Shown piece by piece: positions 1 to 8,987 of a stretch of 64,000 nucleotides of DNA (position 1 is its first letter; every line of letters starts with the position of its first letter). This stretch comes from Novosphingobium sp. FKTRR1 (lineage in GTDB: Bacteria > Pseudomonadota > Alphaproteobacteria > Sphingomonadales > Sphingomonadaceae). The notes under the pieces are model-generated. The model was given only the letters and a program-made list of their open reading frames with translations. It did not search any database and had not been told where the DNA came from. A program made the translations under genes and the position numbers. Where the stretch lies: contig NZ_JAIZDA010000004.1 of NCBI RefSeq assembly GCF_020404405.1, positions 62,001 to 126,000 of the forward strand, given 5' to 3'.

Positions 1-608
1 ATCACCAGCACGCTGGCCCCGGCATCGCGCGCGGCGCGCGGCGTGACGGTGCGCTTCTGGTCAGCCGCGCTGCCTTCGGCTGGGCGCAGGCCGGGCACCA
101 CGAAGAAGCCCTTCTTCCAGCGCTGGTGGATCGCGCCGACTTCATGGCCCGAACATACGATGCCGTCGAGTCCGGCTTCCTGTGCAAGGTCGGCCAGCCG
201 CAGGGCCTGATTATGGGCGCCGCCATTGACCCCGATCCGTGCGAGGTCGGCGTCGTCAAGGCTGGTCAGCACGGTCACGGCCACGACCTTGGTATGCTCG
301 CCCGCCGCAGCCTTGGCATCCTCAAGCATGGCGCGCCCACCGGCGGCGTGGACGGTGACAATGGCCGGCTCAAGCACGTGAATGGCCTGCATCGCGGCGG
401 CCACGGTGTTGGGAATGTCGTGCAGCTTCAGGTCGAGAAATATCGGCAGGCCGACCTTGGCGATCTCATGCACGCCATGATGGCCGTGGGCGCAGAAGAA
501 TTCGAGCCCGAGCTTGAGCCCGCCGACATGGCCGCGCACCTTCTGGGCAAGCGCCACGGCAGCGTCGAGGCGGGGCAAGTCGAGCGCGAGATAGATGGGG
601 TTGCTCAC
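1..608 (-). CDS. pyrF: Orotidine 5'-phosphate decarboxylase, 3' end cut by window edge
   Basis: OMP decarboxylase converts OMP to UMP, the last step of de novo pyrimidine synthesis, in the cytosol. About 202 codons are visible. The N-terminus carries the family hallmarks: Asp10 in ALDLP, Lys32, and the catalytic D-x-K-x-x-D at residues 59-64 within LDLKLHDIPNT. The visible end reads ASVLV, just before the expected GRP phosphate-binding loop, so roughly 20-25 residues are missing. The start is GTG at 608; it overlaps the stop of lapA in a GTGA junction, which implies translational coupling. The identification is secure; only the terminus is unseen. Confidence 0.93.
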   Translation of the reverse strand, partial: MSNPIYLALDLPRLDAAVALAQKVRGHVGGLKLGLEFFCAHGHHGVHEIAKVGLPIFLDLKLHDIPNTVAAAMQAIHVLEPAIVTVHAAGGRAMLEDAKAAAGEHTKVVAVTVLTSLDDADLARIGVNGGAHNQALRLADLAQEAGLDGIVCSGHEVGAIHQRWKKGFFVVPGLRPAEGSAADQKRTVTPRAARDAGASVLV

Positions 609-904
609 GATTGGGGCTCGGTCCGGTCTGAAGGGAGGGAAGAGGAGTTGGCGGTGCCGCTGTTGCCCAGCGTGGCTTCGAGATTGGCAATCCGCCGCCC
701 AAGCCGCCAGCGCGTGGCCTGCAGGACAAGCGCTGTCGGGACAAGGCCGCCGAGGAACGCGCCTATGACCAGTCCGGGCAGCTTGGCGTCCATCACCAGA
801 CCCGGCCAGATCCGCACTTCGACCGAGTTCCAGTTGGCGGCGGTGAATGCCACCAGCGCCAGTATCAGCACCAGCCACAGGAACGTGCGCAAACCTTTCA
901 TCAC
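605..904 (-). CDS. lapA: LapA-domain (DUF1049) inner-membrane protein
   Basis: This 99-residue protein has two hydrophobic segments, about residues 6-24 and 43-64, separated by a short loop with the NWNSVEVRIWPG pattern typical of LapA-domain proteins. It then has a basic amphipathic stretch (RWRLGRRIANLEATLG). In enterobacteria LapA works with LapB in regulating LPS synthesis; that role is family knowledge and is not shown here. The C-terminal tail is polar and looks disordered. The gene lies directly upstream of pyrF with a 4-bp overlap and downstream of purB in the same direction. ATGATG gives two possible starts one codon apart. Confidence 0.8.
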   Translation of the reverse strand: MMKGLRTFLWLVLILALVAFTAANWNSVEVRIWPGLVMDAKLPGLVIGAFLGGLVPTALVLQATRWRLGRRIANLEATLGNSGTANSSSLPSDRTEPQS

Positions 905-989
905 GATCCTCCTGTTGTCGTTGCACCAAGCCTAAGCACAACTTCGCAAGTTGACCAGAGGCTGATGCCAGTTGCGACGTGTGCCGGCC

Positions 990-2318
990 TCAGCCAGCAG
1001 TTGCATCCGGTCCGAACACCCGGTCGAAAATCGTATCGACCGCCTTGAAGTGATAGCCAAGGTCGAACTTGTCCTCGATCTGTGCCGGGGTAAGCGCGGC
1101 GGTGACTTCGGCGTCGGCCTTGAGCAGTTCGAGCAAGCTGAGCTGTCCGTCAGATTGCCACACCTGCATCGCGTTGCGCTGGACCAGCCGATACGCGTCG
1201 TCGCGGGTCACCCCGGCCTGCGTCAGCGCCAGCAGCACGCGCTGCGAATGGACCAGCCCGCCCATGCGATCGAGGTTCTTTTGCATGCGCTCGGGATAGA
1301 TCACCAATTTGTCGACCACGCTGGTCAGCCGGGCGAGCGCGAAGTCGAGCGTGATCGTGGCGTCCGGCCCGATGTAGCGTTCGACCGACGAGTGCGAGAT
1401 GTCACGCTCGTGCCACAGTGCCACGTTCTCCAGTGCCGGGGTCACGGCCGAGCGTACCACGCGGGCAAGGCCGGTGAGGTTTTCGGTGAGCACCGGATTG
1501 CGCTTGTGCGGCATCGCCGACGAGCCCTTCTGCCCCGGCGAGAAGTATTCCTCGGCTTCGAGCACTTCGGTGCGCTGCAGGTGACGCACTTCGGTGGCGA
1601 GCCGTTCGATGCTGCTTGCGATCACGCCCAGCGTGGCGAAGAACATCGCGTGACGATCGCGCGGGATCACCTGCGTGGACACCGGTTCGACCGCAAGGCC
1701 CAGCTTTTCGGCAACGTATTCCTCGACTTGCGGGTCGATGTTGGCAAAGGTTCCAACCGCGCCCGAGATCGCGCAGGTGGCGATTTCAGCGCGGGCGTTG
1801 ACCAGTCGGGCGCGGCAGCGGGTGAACTCGGCAAAGGCTTCTGCCAGCTTCTTGCCGAACGTGGTCGGCTCGGCGTGAATGCCGTGGCTGCGACCGATGG
1901 TGGGCGTGTACTTGTGTTCGAACGCGCGGCGGCGGATCGCGGCAAGCAAGGCGTCGATGTCATCAAGCAGAATGTCCGACGCGCGCGCCAGTTGCACCGA
2001 CAACGTCGTGTCCAGCACATCGGAACTGGTCATACCCTGATGCATGAAGCGCGCTTCGGGGCCGACCTGCTGCGCCACCCAATCGAGGAAGGCGATCACG
2101 TCGTGCTTGGTCACCGCCTCGATCGCGTCGATCGCGGCGACGTCGATCACCGGCTCGGTTGCCCACCAGTCCCACAGCGCCTTCGCGCCGCTGGGCGGAA
2201 CCACGCCCAGTTCACCCAGCTTTTCGGTGGCGTGCGCCTCGATCTCGAACCAGATGCGATAGCGCGCCTGCGGTTCCCAGATGGCGGTCATCGCGGGGCG
2301 GGCATAACGGGGGACCAT
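990..2318 (-). CDS. purB: Adenylosuccinate lyase
   Basis: PurB cleaves adenylosuccinate to AMP and fumarate, and SAICAR to AICAR and fumarate, in purine synthesis. The 442-residue length is typical of the shorter bacterial type. The N-terminus (VPRYARPAMTAIWEP) matches the family start. The fumarate-lyase signature GSSAMPHKRNP is intact near residues 266-276, and the conserved QGMTSSDVLDT motif lies near residue 94. It is followed on the same strand by lapA and pyrF after an 85-bp gap, so these may form one nucleotide-biosynthesis transcription unit. No truncation or odd codon use is seen. Confidence 0.96.
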   Translation of the reverse strand: MVPRYARPAMTAIWEPQARYRIWFEIEAHATEKLGELGVVPPSGAKALWDWWATEPVIDVAAIDAIEAVTKHDVIAFLDWVAQQVGPEARFMHQGMTSSDVLDTTLSVQLARASDILLDDIDALLAAIRRRAFEHKYTPTIGRSHGIHAEPTTFGKKLAEAFAEFTRCRARLVNARAEIATCAISGAVGTFANIDPQVEEYVAEKLGLAVEPVSTQVIPRDRHAMFFATLGVIASSIERLATEVRHLQRTEVLEAEEYFSPGQKGSSAMPHKRNPVLTENLTGLARVVRSAVTPALENVALWHERDISHSSVERYIGPDATITLDFALARLTSVVDKLVIYPERMQKNLDRMGGLVHSQRVLLALTQAGVTRDDAYRLVQRNAMQVWQSDGQLSLLELLKADAEVTAALTPAQIEDKFDLGYHFKAVDTIFDRVFGPDATAG

Positions 2319-2430
2319 GGTTCGACTCCGAGCTTGAAGGGGGCGGCGAATAAAGCGCGCGCGACGCTGTTGCGCTGCCGCTACGGCGCGCGGCGCGACG
2401 ATGCAAGTGCAGAACCCCGCATCGGCCGGT

Positions 2431-3183
2431 TCAGATGAGGCCCTTGGCCTTCATCGAGACATGGCCTTCGCGCCCGATGATCACGTGATCATGGACAGAG
2501 ATGTTGAGCAGGCGCGCCGCCTCGATGATTTTCTGCGTCACCTGGATGTCGGCCCTGCTCGGCTGCGGCGAGCCCGAGGGGTGGTTGTGGACAAGGATCA
2601 TCGAGGCCGCGCCGATGTCCATCGCCTTGCGGATGATCTCGCGCGTGTAGATCGCCGATTCGTCCAGCGTGCCGTCGCTCAGCACGTCATCGACGATCAG
2701 CCGGTTCTGCGTATCGAGGTAAAGCACGCGCACCCGCTCGTGGTTGAGGTGCGCCATGTCGATATGCAGATAGTCGATCAGCGCCTGCCAACTGGACAGC
2801 ACCGGCTTTTCGCGGACGGCACTGCGCGCAAGCCGCAGCGCGGACACGCCGACGATCTTGAGCGCGGCGGCTGCGGTTTCCTTGATGCCGGGAATGCCCG
2901 TCAGCGCGCGCGGATCGGCGTTGAACACGCCAGACAGCGAGCCGAACCGCTTGAGCAGCAGCCGGGCCAGCGGTTTCACATCCTGACGCGGTATCGCCGT
3001 CATCAGCAGGTATTCGATGATTTCATGGTCGGCCAGCGCATCGCCATTGCCGACCAGCAGGCGCTGGCGCAAGCGAGCGCGGTGGCCCGAGGGATCGTGT
3101 CCCGCTTCCCGAAGCCGATTTTGGTCGGTCTTGCTGCCGTCTGCGGCCAACCGTTCAGGAAAGAGTCGGTTTTGGTTTGTCAT
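2431..3183 (-). CDS. radC: RadC family JAMM-domain protein (UPF0758)
   Basis: This 250-residue protein has a helix-hairpin-helix region around residues 45-110 (LTGIPGIKETAAAAL) and a C-terminal JAB1/MPN domain. The JAMM zinc motif VHNHPSGSPQPSRAD is intact. The DNA-repair role implied by the name radC is doubtful for the family as a whole, so 'RadC-like metalloprotein' is the safe call. The first roughly 30 residues are polar and poorly conserved in type. The gene diverges from the ydbH operon across about 90 bp, which must hold both promoters. Confidence 0.9.
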   Translation of the reverse strand: MTNQNRLFPERLAADGSKTDQNRLREAGHDPSGHRARLRQRLLVGNGDALADHEIIEYLLMTAIPRQDVKPLARLLLKRFGSLSGVFNADPRALTGIPGIKETAAAALKIVGVSALRLARSAVREKPVLSSWQALIDYLHIDMAHLNHERVRVLYLDTQNRLIVDDVLSDGTLDESAIYTREIIRKAMDIGAASMILVHNHPSGSPQPSRADIQVTQKIIEAARLLNISVHDHVIIGREGHVSMKAKGLI

Positions 3184-3272
3184 TCCTCTAACGCGTGGGG
3201 CGCCGTTCGGTCGCTTGGGCGTAATGTATCAGTGCATTGCCTATGGCGGTTCACTGCGCAAGAAGGGGGCAG

Positions 3273-6200
3273 ATGACGGACGCAACCGATTTGGCGGAAA
3301 ATTCTGACGCGGCCGCTCAAGCGTTTCGCGCTGAGCCCGCCCGTGCCGGTTTTTCGCGCCGACGGCGGGCCGCATTGGCGGCCGGCAGCATCGTGCTGCT
3401 GGCGCTGGGCGGAGTCTGGCTTGCGCGCAATACCATCGCCACCCGCGTGATCGACGCTAACCTGGCCGATCTCGATCTACCCGCGACTTATCAGATCGAA
3501 TCGATCGGTCCGGGGGTGGAGGTGCTGCGCAACGTCGTGATCGGCGATCCGCGCCATCCCGATCTTACCATCGCCCGGCTGGAGCTTCGGCCCGCCTATG
3601 GCTTTGCCGGTCCACGCATCGGTCGTTTGCGCATCGATGGCGCCCGCCTGTTCGGCAGCCACCTGGGCGGCAAGCTGAGCTTTGGCACGCTCGACAAAGT
3701 GCTCTTCGCTCCCTCGACCGCGCCCTTCCGCCTGCCCGACTGGCAGGTCGAACTGAACGATGCGCGCGGCCTGATCGGCAGCGATCTGGGCCGTCTGGCG
3801 TTCAAGGCTGAGGGACAAGGCAATCTGCGCAACGGTTTTGCCGGTCAGCTTGGGCTGCTGGTGCCCGAATCGCGGGTTGGTGGCTGCCGGACGGGGCGTG
3901 TCAGCTATTACGGGCAGGTGTCGATCAGCGACGAACGGCCGCGTATTGCCGGGCCGCTGCGGACGGGCGAGCTACGCTGTCCTGCCGCCGGACTGGTGCT
4001 GTCGGGCGGGCAGGCCGACCTTGCGCTGCTGGCGGACAAGGATCTGAAAGGGCTGGCGATCGATGCCCGTGGCCAGACCGGTGCGCTATCCGTCGGCGAC
4101 ACCCGGGTCGCCGCACTTACCCTGGCTACCGGGCTCGCCTGGCGCAATGACGCGCTTGGCGGACGGGTTTCGCTGCGGGCGGAGCGGGTCAGCCAGCCGC
4201 AAGCGACGCTGGCCGCGCTGTCCCTCGATGGCGGGGTCCACGTGCGTGACGGCTTCTCCAACGTTCAACTCAGGGGCACCGTGGCGGGCGAGGATGTACG
4301 CCATGGCGCGGCCATCGCTCGCATGCTGAACAACGCCACGGCTGCTGCATCGGGCACGCTGATCGCTCCGGTTCTGGCGCAGGCGCATGGCGCGCTGACC
4401 CGCGAAGAGGTGGGCAGTCGGCTGAGCGGCGAATTCGTCTGGAAAAGCGGCAATGCGGTGGTCGATCGTGGTGTGACCGGCTCGGGCTGGAGTCTCGCCA
4501 TGCCCGATCTGGTGCTGCGCGCGCGTGGTGGCCAGCGTTTGCTCAGCGCATCGCGCTTGCAAGTGGCCGGCGGAGCAGGCTTGCCGTTGCGGCTGGCCGG
4601 TCAGTTTGCAAGCGGCGGGCGCGGATTGCCGCAGGTGTTCGGGCGATTCGATCGCGGCGAGCAAGGTGTCGGCACCGTTTTGCGCGCCCGGCTCGAGCCC
4701 TATGGCAGCGACACCGACCGGATCGGCATTCCCGACCTGACGGTCCGCTCAGCAGCTGATGGCAGCGCCACGCTCAGTGGATCAGCGCAGGCTTCGGGTG
4801 CGTTTCCCGGCGGGACTGTCGAGCGCCTCAACCTGCCGCTGGAGGCGACGATTTCCCGGCAGGGTGACTGGTCGTTGTGGTCGCGTTGTGTGACGCCTGC
4901 CTTCGAGCAACTGACCATGGCGTCGCTGGTCCTCACGCGGCAGGCCTTGACGCTATGTCCGCAAGGCGCGGACGCGGCGATCGTGCGCGGCGGTACCGGT
5001 GGCTTGCGCATTGGCGGACGGCTGCCCGCGCTGACCCTGACCGGACGGCTGGGGGAGAGCCCGCTGGCGGTCGCGGGCGGCCCGCTGGCGTTCGGCTATG
5101 GCAACGGCGCAGGACGGCTCAACGCGCAAGCGCTTGGGATCACGATCGGCAGCGGCGAAAACCTGAACCGGCTCCATCTCGACACATTCGACGCGCAGGC
5201 AGGCAAAGATGTAAGCGGCCAGTTTACCGGTGCCGACGCGCGCTTCGCCGCAGTGCCTGCCGACGTCGCCAAGGGCACGGGGCGCTGGCGTCTGGCCGAT
5301 GGCCGTCTGACAGTGAGCGATGCCGTGTTCGACCTGACCGACCGTCAGAAGGTCGCCCGGTTCGAACCGCTCCACGCCAAGGACGCGACCCTGACGCTTG
5401 CCGACAACCGCATCGATGCCGATGCCCGGCTGTTCGCGCCAAAAACCGGTGGCGAGGTGGTTCATGCCACGATCCACCACGATGCCATCACCAAGGCGGG
5501 CCATGCCGACATTGCCGTCGACGGCCTGAAGTTCGAGGATCGCAAGGACAACGCGGGGTTGCAACCGGCCGATCTCAGCAAGCTGGCGCTCGGTGTGGTC
5601 GCCAATGCCAACGGTACGGTCACCGGCAAGGGGCGGATCGACTGGAAGGGCGACAAGCTGACCAGCAGCGGCCGTTTTGCCACCACGGGACTGGATCTTG
5701 CCGCAGCGTTCGGCCCGGTCAAGGGGTTGTCGGGCGCACTCGACTTCACCGACCTGATCGGGCTGGTGACCGCGCCGCATCAGGTCGTGCGGGTCGCTTC
5801 GGTCAATCCGGGGATCGAGGTTAACGACGGGACGGTCGATCTGCAACTGCTGCCCGATCAGGTGGTCGTGCTCAACGATGCACGCTGGCCGTTCCTTGGC
5901 GGGCGGCTTTCGCTCAAACCTGCGGTGCTGCATCTTGCGCAAACCGAAGTGCGCCGTTTCACGCTGGTCATCGACAAACTGGATGCCGCAAGGTTCCTTG
6001 AACGCATGGACCTGTCGAACCTGTCGGCAACCGGGGTGTTCGATGGTCAGTTGCCGCTCGAATTCGATGGCGACAAGGGGCGCATCGTCGGTGGCAATCT
6101 GGTGTCGCGCGCGCCGGGCGGAACCGTCGCCTATGTCGGTGCGCTGACTTACAAGGACTTGTCGCCGATGGCCAACTACGCCTTCGCGGCGCTCAAATCG

Positions 6201-6557
6201 ATGGACTATCGCACCATGATCATCACCATGCAGGGCGATCTGGCGGGCGAGATCGTGACCAACGTCAAGTTCAGCGGGATAAAGCAGGGTAGCGCCGCCA
6301 GCAAGAACTTCCTGACGCGGCAAGTGGCAAACTTGCCGATCCAGTTCAACGTCAACATCCGTGCGCCGTTCCTGCAACTGATCACGTCGCTCAAATCGAT
6401 GTACGATCCGGCCTCGGTGCGTGATCCGCGGACTCTTGGACTGATCAGCCCGCGCGGCAAACCAGTGCCAAATCAAGCTGCGACAGCGCAGCAAGCCTCA
6501 ACATTACCGCCGGGCAAGTCCGGCATTCAGCCATCAGTCATCGGGAGCAGGCCATGA
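3273..6557 (+). CDS. ydbH: YdbH-type intermembrane lipid-transport bridge protein
   Basis: This is a 1094-residue AsmA-like protein. An N-terminal anchor at about residues 32-55 (AALAAGSIVLLALGGVWLA) is followed by a very long periplasmic region rich in beta-strand patterns and Gly. The C-terminus keeps the YdbH/DUF-type block with repeated hydrophobic beta segments (LNIRAPFLQLITSLKSMYDP). In E. coli YdbH is one of three AsmA-like proteins that move phospholipid to the outer membrane, and it pairs with YnbE. That function is inferred from family and from the adjacent ynbE and ydbL. I chose ATG 3273 because AGAAGGGGG lies just upstream; an in-frame ATG at 3237 has no such site. The stop overlaps the ynbE start (ATGA). 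Confidence 0.88.
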   Translation: MTDATDLAENSDAAAQAFRAEPARAGFSRRRRAALAAGSIVLLALGGVWLARNTIATRVIDANLADLDLPATYQIESIGPGVEVLRNVVIGDPRHPDLTIARLELRPAYGFAGPRIGRLRIDGARLFGSHLGGKLSFGTLDKVLFAPSTAPFRLPDWQVELNDARGLIGSDLGRLAFKAEGQGNLRNGFAGQLGLLVPESRVGGCRTGRVSYYGQVSISDERPRIAGPLRTGELRCPAAGLVLSGGQADLALLADKDLKGLAIDARGQTGALSVGDTRVAALTLATGLAWRNDALGGRVSLRAERVSQPQATLAALSLDGGVHVRDGFSNVQLRGTVAGEDVRHGAAIARMLNNATAAASGTLIAPVLAQAHGALTREEVGSRLSGEFVWKSGNAVVDRGVTGSGWSLAMPDLVLRARGGQRLLSASRLQVAGGAGLPLRLAGQFASGGRGLPQVFGRFDRGEQGVGTVLRARLEPYGSDTDRIGIPDLTVRSAADGSATLSGSAQASGAFPGGTVERLNLPLEATISRQGDWSLWSRCVTPAFEQLTMASLVLTRQALTLCPQGADAAIVRGGTGGLRIGGRLPALTLTGRLGESPLAVAGGPLAFGYGNGAGRLNAQALGITIGSGENLNRLHLDTFDAQAGKDVSGQFTGADARFAAVPADVAKGTGRWRLADGRLTVSDAVFDLTDRQKVARFEPLHAKDATLTLADNRIDADARLFAPKTGGEVVHATIHHDAITKAGHADIAVDGLKFEDRKDNAGLQPADLSKLALGVVANANGTVTGKGRIDWKGDKLTSSGRFATTGLDLAAAFGPVKGLSGALDFTDLIGLVTAPHQVVRVASVNPGIEVNDGTVDLQLLPDQVVVLNDARWPFLGGRLSLKPAVLHLAQTEVRRFTLVIDKLDAARFLERMDLSNLSATGVFDGQLPLEFDGDKGRIVGGNLVSRAPGGTVAYVGALTYKDLSPMANYAFAALKSMDYRTMIITMQGDLAGEIVTNVKFSGIKQGSAASKNFLTRQVANLPIQFNVNIRAPFLQLITSLKSMYDPASVRDPRTLGLISPRGKPVPNQAATAQQASTLPPGKSGIQPSVIGSRP

Positions 6558-6850
6558 AACCCACACGATTGACCCGGGCCATCAAGCCTGCAAACAATGC
6601 CGCCATGGGCAGTTCCGACATGGGCATTGGTGCAAAGGGTTCGAGGCGATCGGCGCGAGGTGCCATCTGGGCAACGGCGCGTCTGGTATTGCCGTTGGTG
6701 GGAGGCGCGATGCTGTCGGGCTGCATTTCGGTGAAGGCACCGGACAAGCCGATCGTCATCGAGTTGAACATCAACATCAAGCAGGAAGTGATCTATCGTC
6801 TGGCCGGTGATGCTGCCCAGACGATCGACAAGAACGCGGAGATTTTCTGA
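6554..6850 (+). CDS. ynbE: YnbE-family outer-membrane lipoprotein
   Basis: This 98-residue protein has a long basic N-region, a hydrophobic core (ARLVLPLVGGAML) and a lipobox LSGC with the Cys near residue 56. The short mature part (about 43 residues) contains KPIVIELNINIKQEVIYRL, typical of YnbE. YnbE is an outer-membrane lipoprotein that stacks on YdbH to complete a periplasm-spanning bridge (family knowledge). The N-region before the hydrophobic core is unusually long, so an internal start at one of the later Met codons (residue 18 or 23) is possible. It overlaps ydbH by 4 bp and ydbL by 1-3 bp, so the three genes are almost certainly co-translated. Confidence 0.85.
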   Translation: MKPTRLTRAIKPANNAAMGSSDMGIGAKGSRRSARGAIWATARLVLPLVGGAMLSGCISVKAPDKPIVIELNINIKQEVIYRLAGDAAQTIDKNAEIF

Positions 6851-7251
6851 TGATGTCGCGCCGTTTCCGCAATGTGGCCACTGCACTGGCGCTTGGTGCC
6901 ATGGCGCTGGGCCCGCTGATGACCTCTGCCGCGCTGGCGCAAGCTCGCGACCCGGCTTATGCCGCCGCGCGCTCGGCGGGGCAGGTGGGTGAAAAGATCG
7001 ACGGATATCTGGGCTTCGTCACGCCGCCTGCACCAGCGCTGCGTGCCGTTATCGATGACGTCAACATCAAGCGCAAGGCCGTCTATGCCGACAAGGCCAA
7101 GGCCAACAACGCGACGGTTGAGGAATATGCGCTCACTTCCGGGTGCGTCCTGATCGCCCAGACGCGGCCGGGAGAGAAGTATCAGGCACCCGATGGCACC
7201 TGGCAAACGCGCGGTGCCGGAGCGCCCTTGCGCGATGCGCGCTGCCCCTGA
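6850..7251 (+). CDS. ydbL: YdbL-family (DUF1318) periplasmic protein
   Basis: This 133-residue secreted protein has an N-terminal signal peptide ending at ALAQA (about residue 31). The mature part carries the DUF1318 pattern: GYLGFV, then a conserved DVNIKRKAVYADKAKANN segment and a single Cys in SGCVLIAQT, plus another near the C-terminus. YdbL accompanies YdbH and YnbE in many proteobacteria and modulates their interaction. ATGATG offers starts at 6850 and 6853; the first overlaps the ynbE stop. A GC-rich inverted repeat at about 7311-7340 follows but lacks a good T-run. Confidence 0.85.
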   Translation: MMSRRFRNVATALALGAMALGPLMTSAALAQARDPAYAAARSAGQVGEKIDGYLGFVTPPAPALRAVIDDVNIKRKAVYADKAKANNATVEEYALTSGCVLIAQTRPGEKYQAPDGTWQTRGAGAPLRDARCP

Positions 7252-7466
7252 ACCGCGGTTCGGCGCGGCATTTCTCCGCGCATACGAATCGCCAACGCAA
7301 TTCCGCCCCTTGCGGCCTGCTCGCCGGGGGCGGATTGGTTTGGCGTCCATGGTACTTTGCTAGCGGTTGACTCGATTGTGACCCCCGCCTAAGGGGTCGG
7401 CGCCCACGGTGGACGGCCGCTGGTCGTGCGACGCTTTTCGGGTCGGGTAACTGACAGGGGAAGAGC

Positions 7467-7787
7467 ATGGTTGACGAACCGTCCGACTTGGCACCCCTCG
7501 GTGAGGATGCGCGCATCCAGACGCTCGACGAACGGCTAAAAGCCGTGCGAGAGCGCGAAGACAAGCGCATCAAGGCCAAGGAGCCGGATAGCTCGGATGC
7601 GGACTACCGCCTGGGCAATCGGGTTCTGGCCGAATTGCTGGGTGGTATGGTGGGCGGGGCCTTCATCGGCTGGGTGATAGACCAGTTGGCGGGAACCAGG
7701 CCGTTGGGTTTGTTGGTGATGTTGTTCGCGGGCGTATTCGTCGCCTTTCGCAACATCATCAGGATTTCGAGCAGGCGACCCGAATAG
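7467..7787 (+). CDS. atpI: F0F1 ATP synthase assembly protein AtpI
   Basis: This 106-residue protein has a charged N-terminal half with coiled-coil character (TLDERLKAVREREDKRIKAKEP) and two membrane helices at about residues 55-73 and 78-95. The Gly-rich first helix (LLGGMVGGAFIGWVIDQL) is typical of AtpI/AtpZ proteins, which assist c-ring assembly. It opens the F0 operon. SD-like AGGGGAAGAG lies just upstream. The 215 bp before it hold a possible promoter TTGACT (7367-7372) with a poor -10 (TAAGGG) 17 bp later; I give that only low weight. Confidence 0.88.
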   Translation: MVDEPSDLAPLGEDARIQTLDERLKAVREREDKRIKAKEPDSSDADYRLGNRVLAELLGGMVGGAFIGWVIDQLAGTRPLGLLVMLFAGVFVAFRNIIRISSRRPE

Positions 7788-7860
7788 GGACGTCGTGATT
7801 GGGTCGGGCTGCTTGCCGTCAAGGTAATGGGTCCGGGGTTGAAAGCACGGGGACAAGCGC

Positions 7861-8643
7861 GTGGCCGCAGGCAAGGTCGATCCGGTACATCAGTTCACGA
7901 TCGAGCCGCTGTTCGGGACCGATCATTGGTCGCTGGCAGGGTACAACATCGCTTTCACCAATTCGGCGCTGTGGATGGCGATCACCACCATCGTGCTGGT
8001 GGTTTTCATCGGCGGTGGTGCAAAGCAATCGCTCGTTCCGGGCCGCTGGCAGGTCGCGGTCGAAAGCCTTGCTGGCTTTGTCGACAACCTGCTGCAGTCG
8101 AACATCGGCGATGCGGGTCGTAAGTACCTGCCTTACATCTTCTCGCTGTTCACCTTCATCCTGTTTTCCAATTTGCTGGGGCTGCTGCCGCTGGCACTGG
8201 TCGGGGTTCACCCGTTCACCGCCACCAGTCACTTCACCGTGACCGGCGTGCTGGCGGTGATGAGCTTTGCGATCGTGCTGGTCGTCGGCTTCTGGAAGCA
8301 CGGACTGCACTTCTTCTCGCTGTTCGTGCCGCACGGCACCCCGGTGCTGATGATCCCGATCATTTTTCCGATCGAGCTGATCTCGTTCCTGGTGCGCCCG
8401 TTCAGCCTTGGTCTGCGTCTGTTCGTCGCCATGATGGCCGGGCACGTGCTGCTCGAAGTGTTGTCGGGCTTCGTCATCTCGGGCACCAACGCTGGTGCAC
8501 TGACTTTCGCGATTGCCGCCGTTCCCAGCTTCCTGCTGATGATCGGCATCTGCGCGCTGGAATTGCTGGTTGCCGGCATTCAGGCCTACGTTTTCGCCTT
8601 GTTGACCTGCGTCTATCTGAACGACGCGGAAAACCTTCACTAA
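7861..8643 (+). CDS. atpB: F0F1 ATP synthase subunit a
   Basis: Subunit a forms the proton half-channels at the c-ring of ATP synthase in the inner membrane. The 260 residues include five or six strongly hydrophobic helices. The key Arg is near residue 186 in LGLRLFVAMMAGH, and the last helix has the conserved ELLVAGIQAYVFALL. The start is GTG at 7861, preceded by GGGGACAAGC; no better ATG lies in frame near the N-terminus. It is second in the operon, 73 bp after atpI. The F1 genes are not in this window, as expected for alphaproteobacteria, where F0 and F1 operons are separate. Confidence 0.96.
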   Translation: MAAGKVDPVHQFTIEPLFGTDHWSLAGYNIAFTNSALWMAITTIVLVVFIGGGAKQSLVPGRWQVAVESLAGFVDNLLQSNIGDAGRKYLPYIFSLFTFILFSNLLGLLPLALVGVHPFTATSHFTVTGVLAVMSFAIVLVVGFWKHGLHFFSLFVPHGTPVLMIPIIFPIELISFLVRPFSLGLRLFVAMMAGHVLLEVLSGFVISGTNAGALTFAIAAVPSFLLMIGICALELLVAGIQAYVFALLTCVYLNDAENLH

Positions 8644-8691
8644 ACACTTGCAACTGTTCCACTAGGGACCTGAAAGAGGGAGTTTTTTACC

Positions 8692-8919
8692 ATGGACGCA
8701 CAGAGCGCAAAGCTTCTCGGCGCTGGTCTGGCCGCTATCGGTGCCGGTCTTGCCTCGCTGGGCGTTGGCAACGTCTTCGCCAAGTTCCTGGAAGGCGCGC
8801 TGCGCAATCCGGGTGCGGCTGACGGCCAGCAGGGTCGTCTGTTCATCGGCTTCGCGGCTGCTGAACTTCTCGGCCTGCTGTCGTTCGTCGTGGCGATGAT
8901 CCTGATCTTCGTTGCCTGA
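8692..8919 (+). CDS. atpE: F0F1 ATP synthase subunit c
   Basis: This 75-residue proteolipid has two Gly/Ala-rich helices joined by a polar RNP loop (residues 38-40; RQP in many species). The proton-carrying carboxylate is Glu58 in FAAAELLGLLSF, so the ring translocates protons by the usual mechanism. The start has a strong SD (AGAGGGAG) 8-10 bp upstream, fitting the need for many c copies per complex. A perfect GC hairpin follows the stop (8945-8966). The length and loop are typical of alphaproteobacteria. Confidence 0.97.
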   Translation: MDAQSAKLLGAGLAAIGAGLASLGVGNVFAKFLEGALRNPGAADGQQGRLFIGFAAAELLGLLSFVVAMILIFVA

Positions 8920-8944
8920 ACGATTTCGCGAACAGTTGATGGAA

Positions 8945-8966
8945 CGGCCGGGGTTCGCCCCGGCCG
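8945..8966 (+). other. Stable GC hairpin between atpE and atpF'
   Basis: A perfect 9-bp stem CGGCCGGGG / CCCCGGCCG closes a TTCG tetraloop, 25 bp after the atpE stop and 21 bp before the b' start. There is no T-run, so it is not a classic terminator. An mRNA 3'-end stabiliser or partial stop that raises atpE over the b subunits is the likely role (inference). Confidence 0.6.
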
Positions 8967-8987
8967 GTTGATGCGCGGAACAACGCG

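Noticed and set aside
7311..7345. GC-rich inverted repeat after ydbL as a terminator
   Set aside because: Long loop and no T-run; it may be a hairpin but the evidence is thin.
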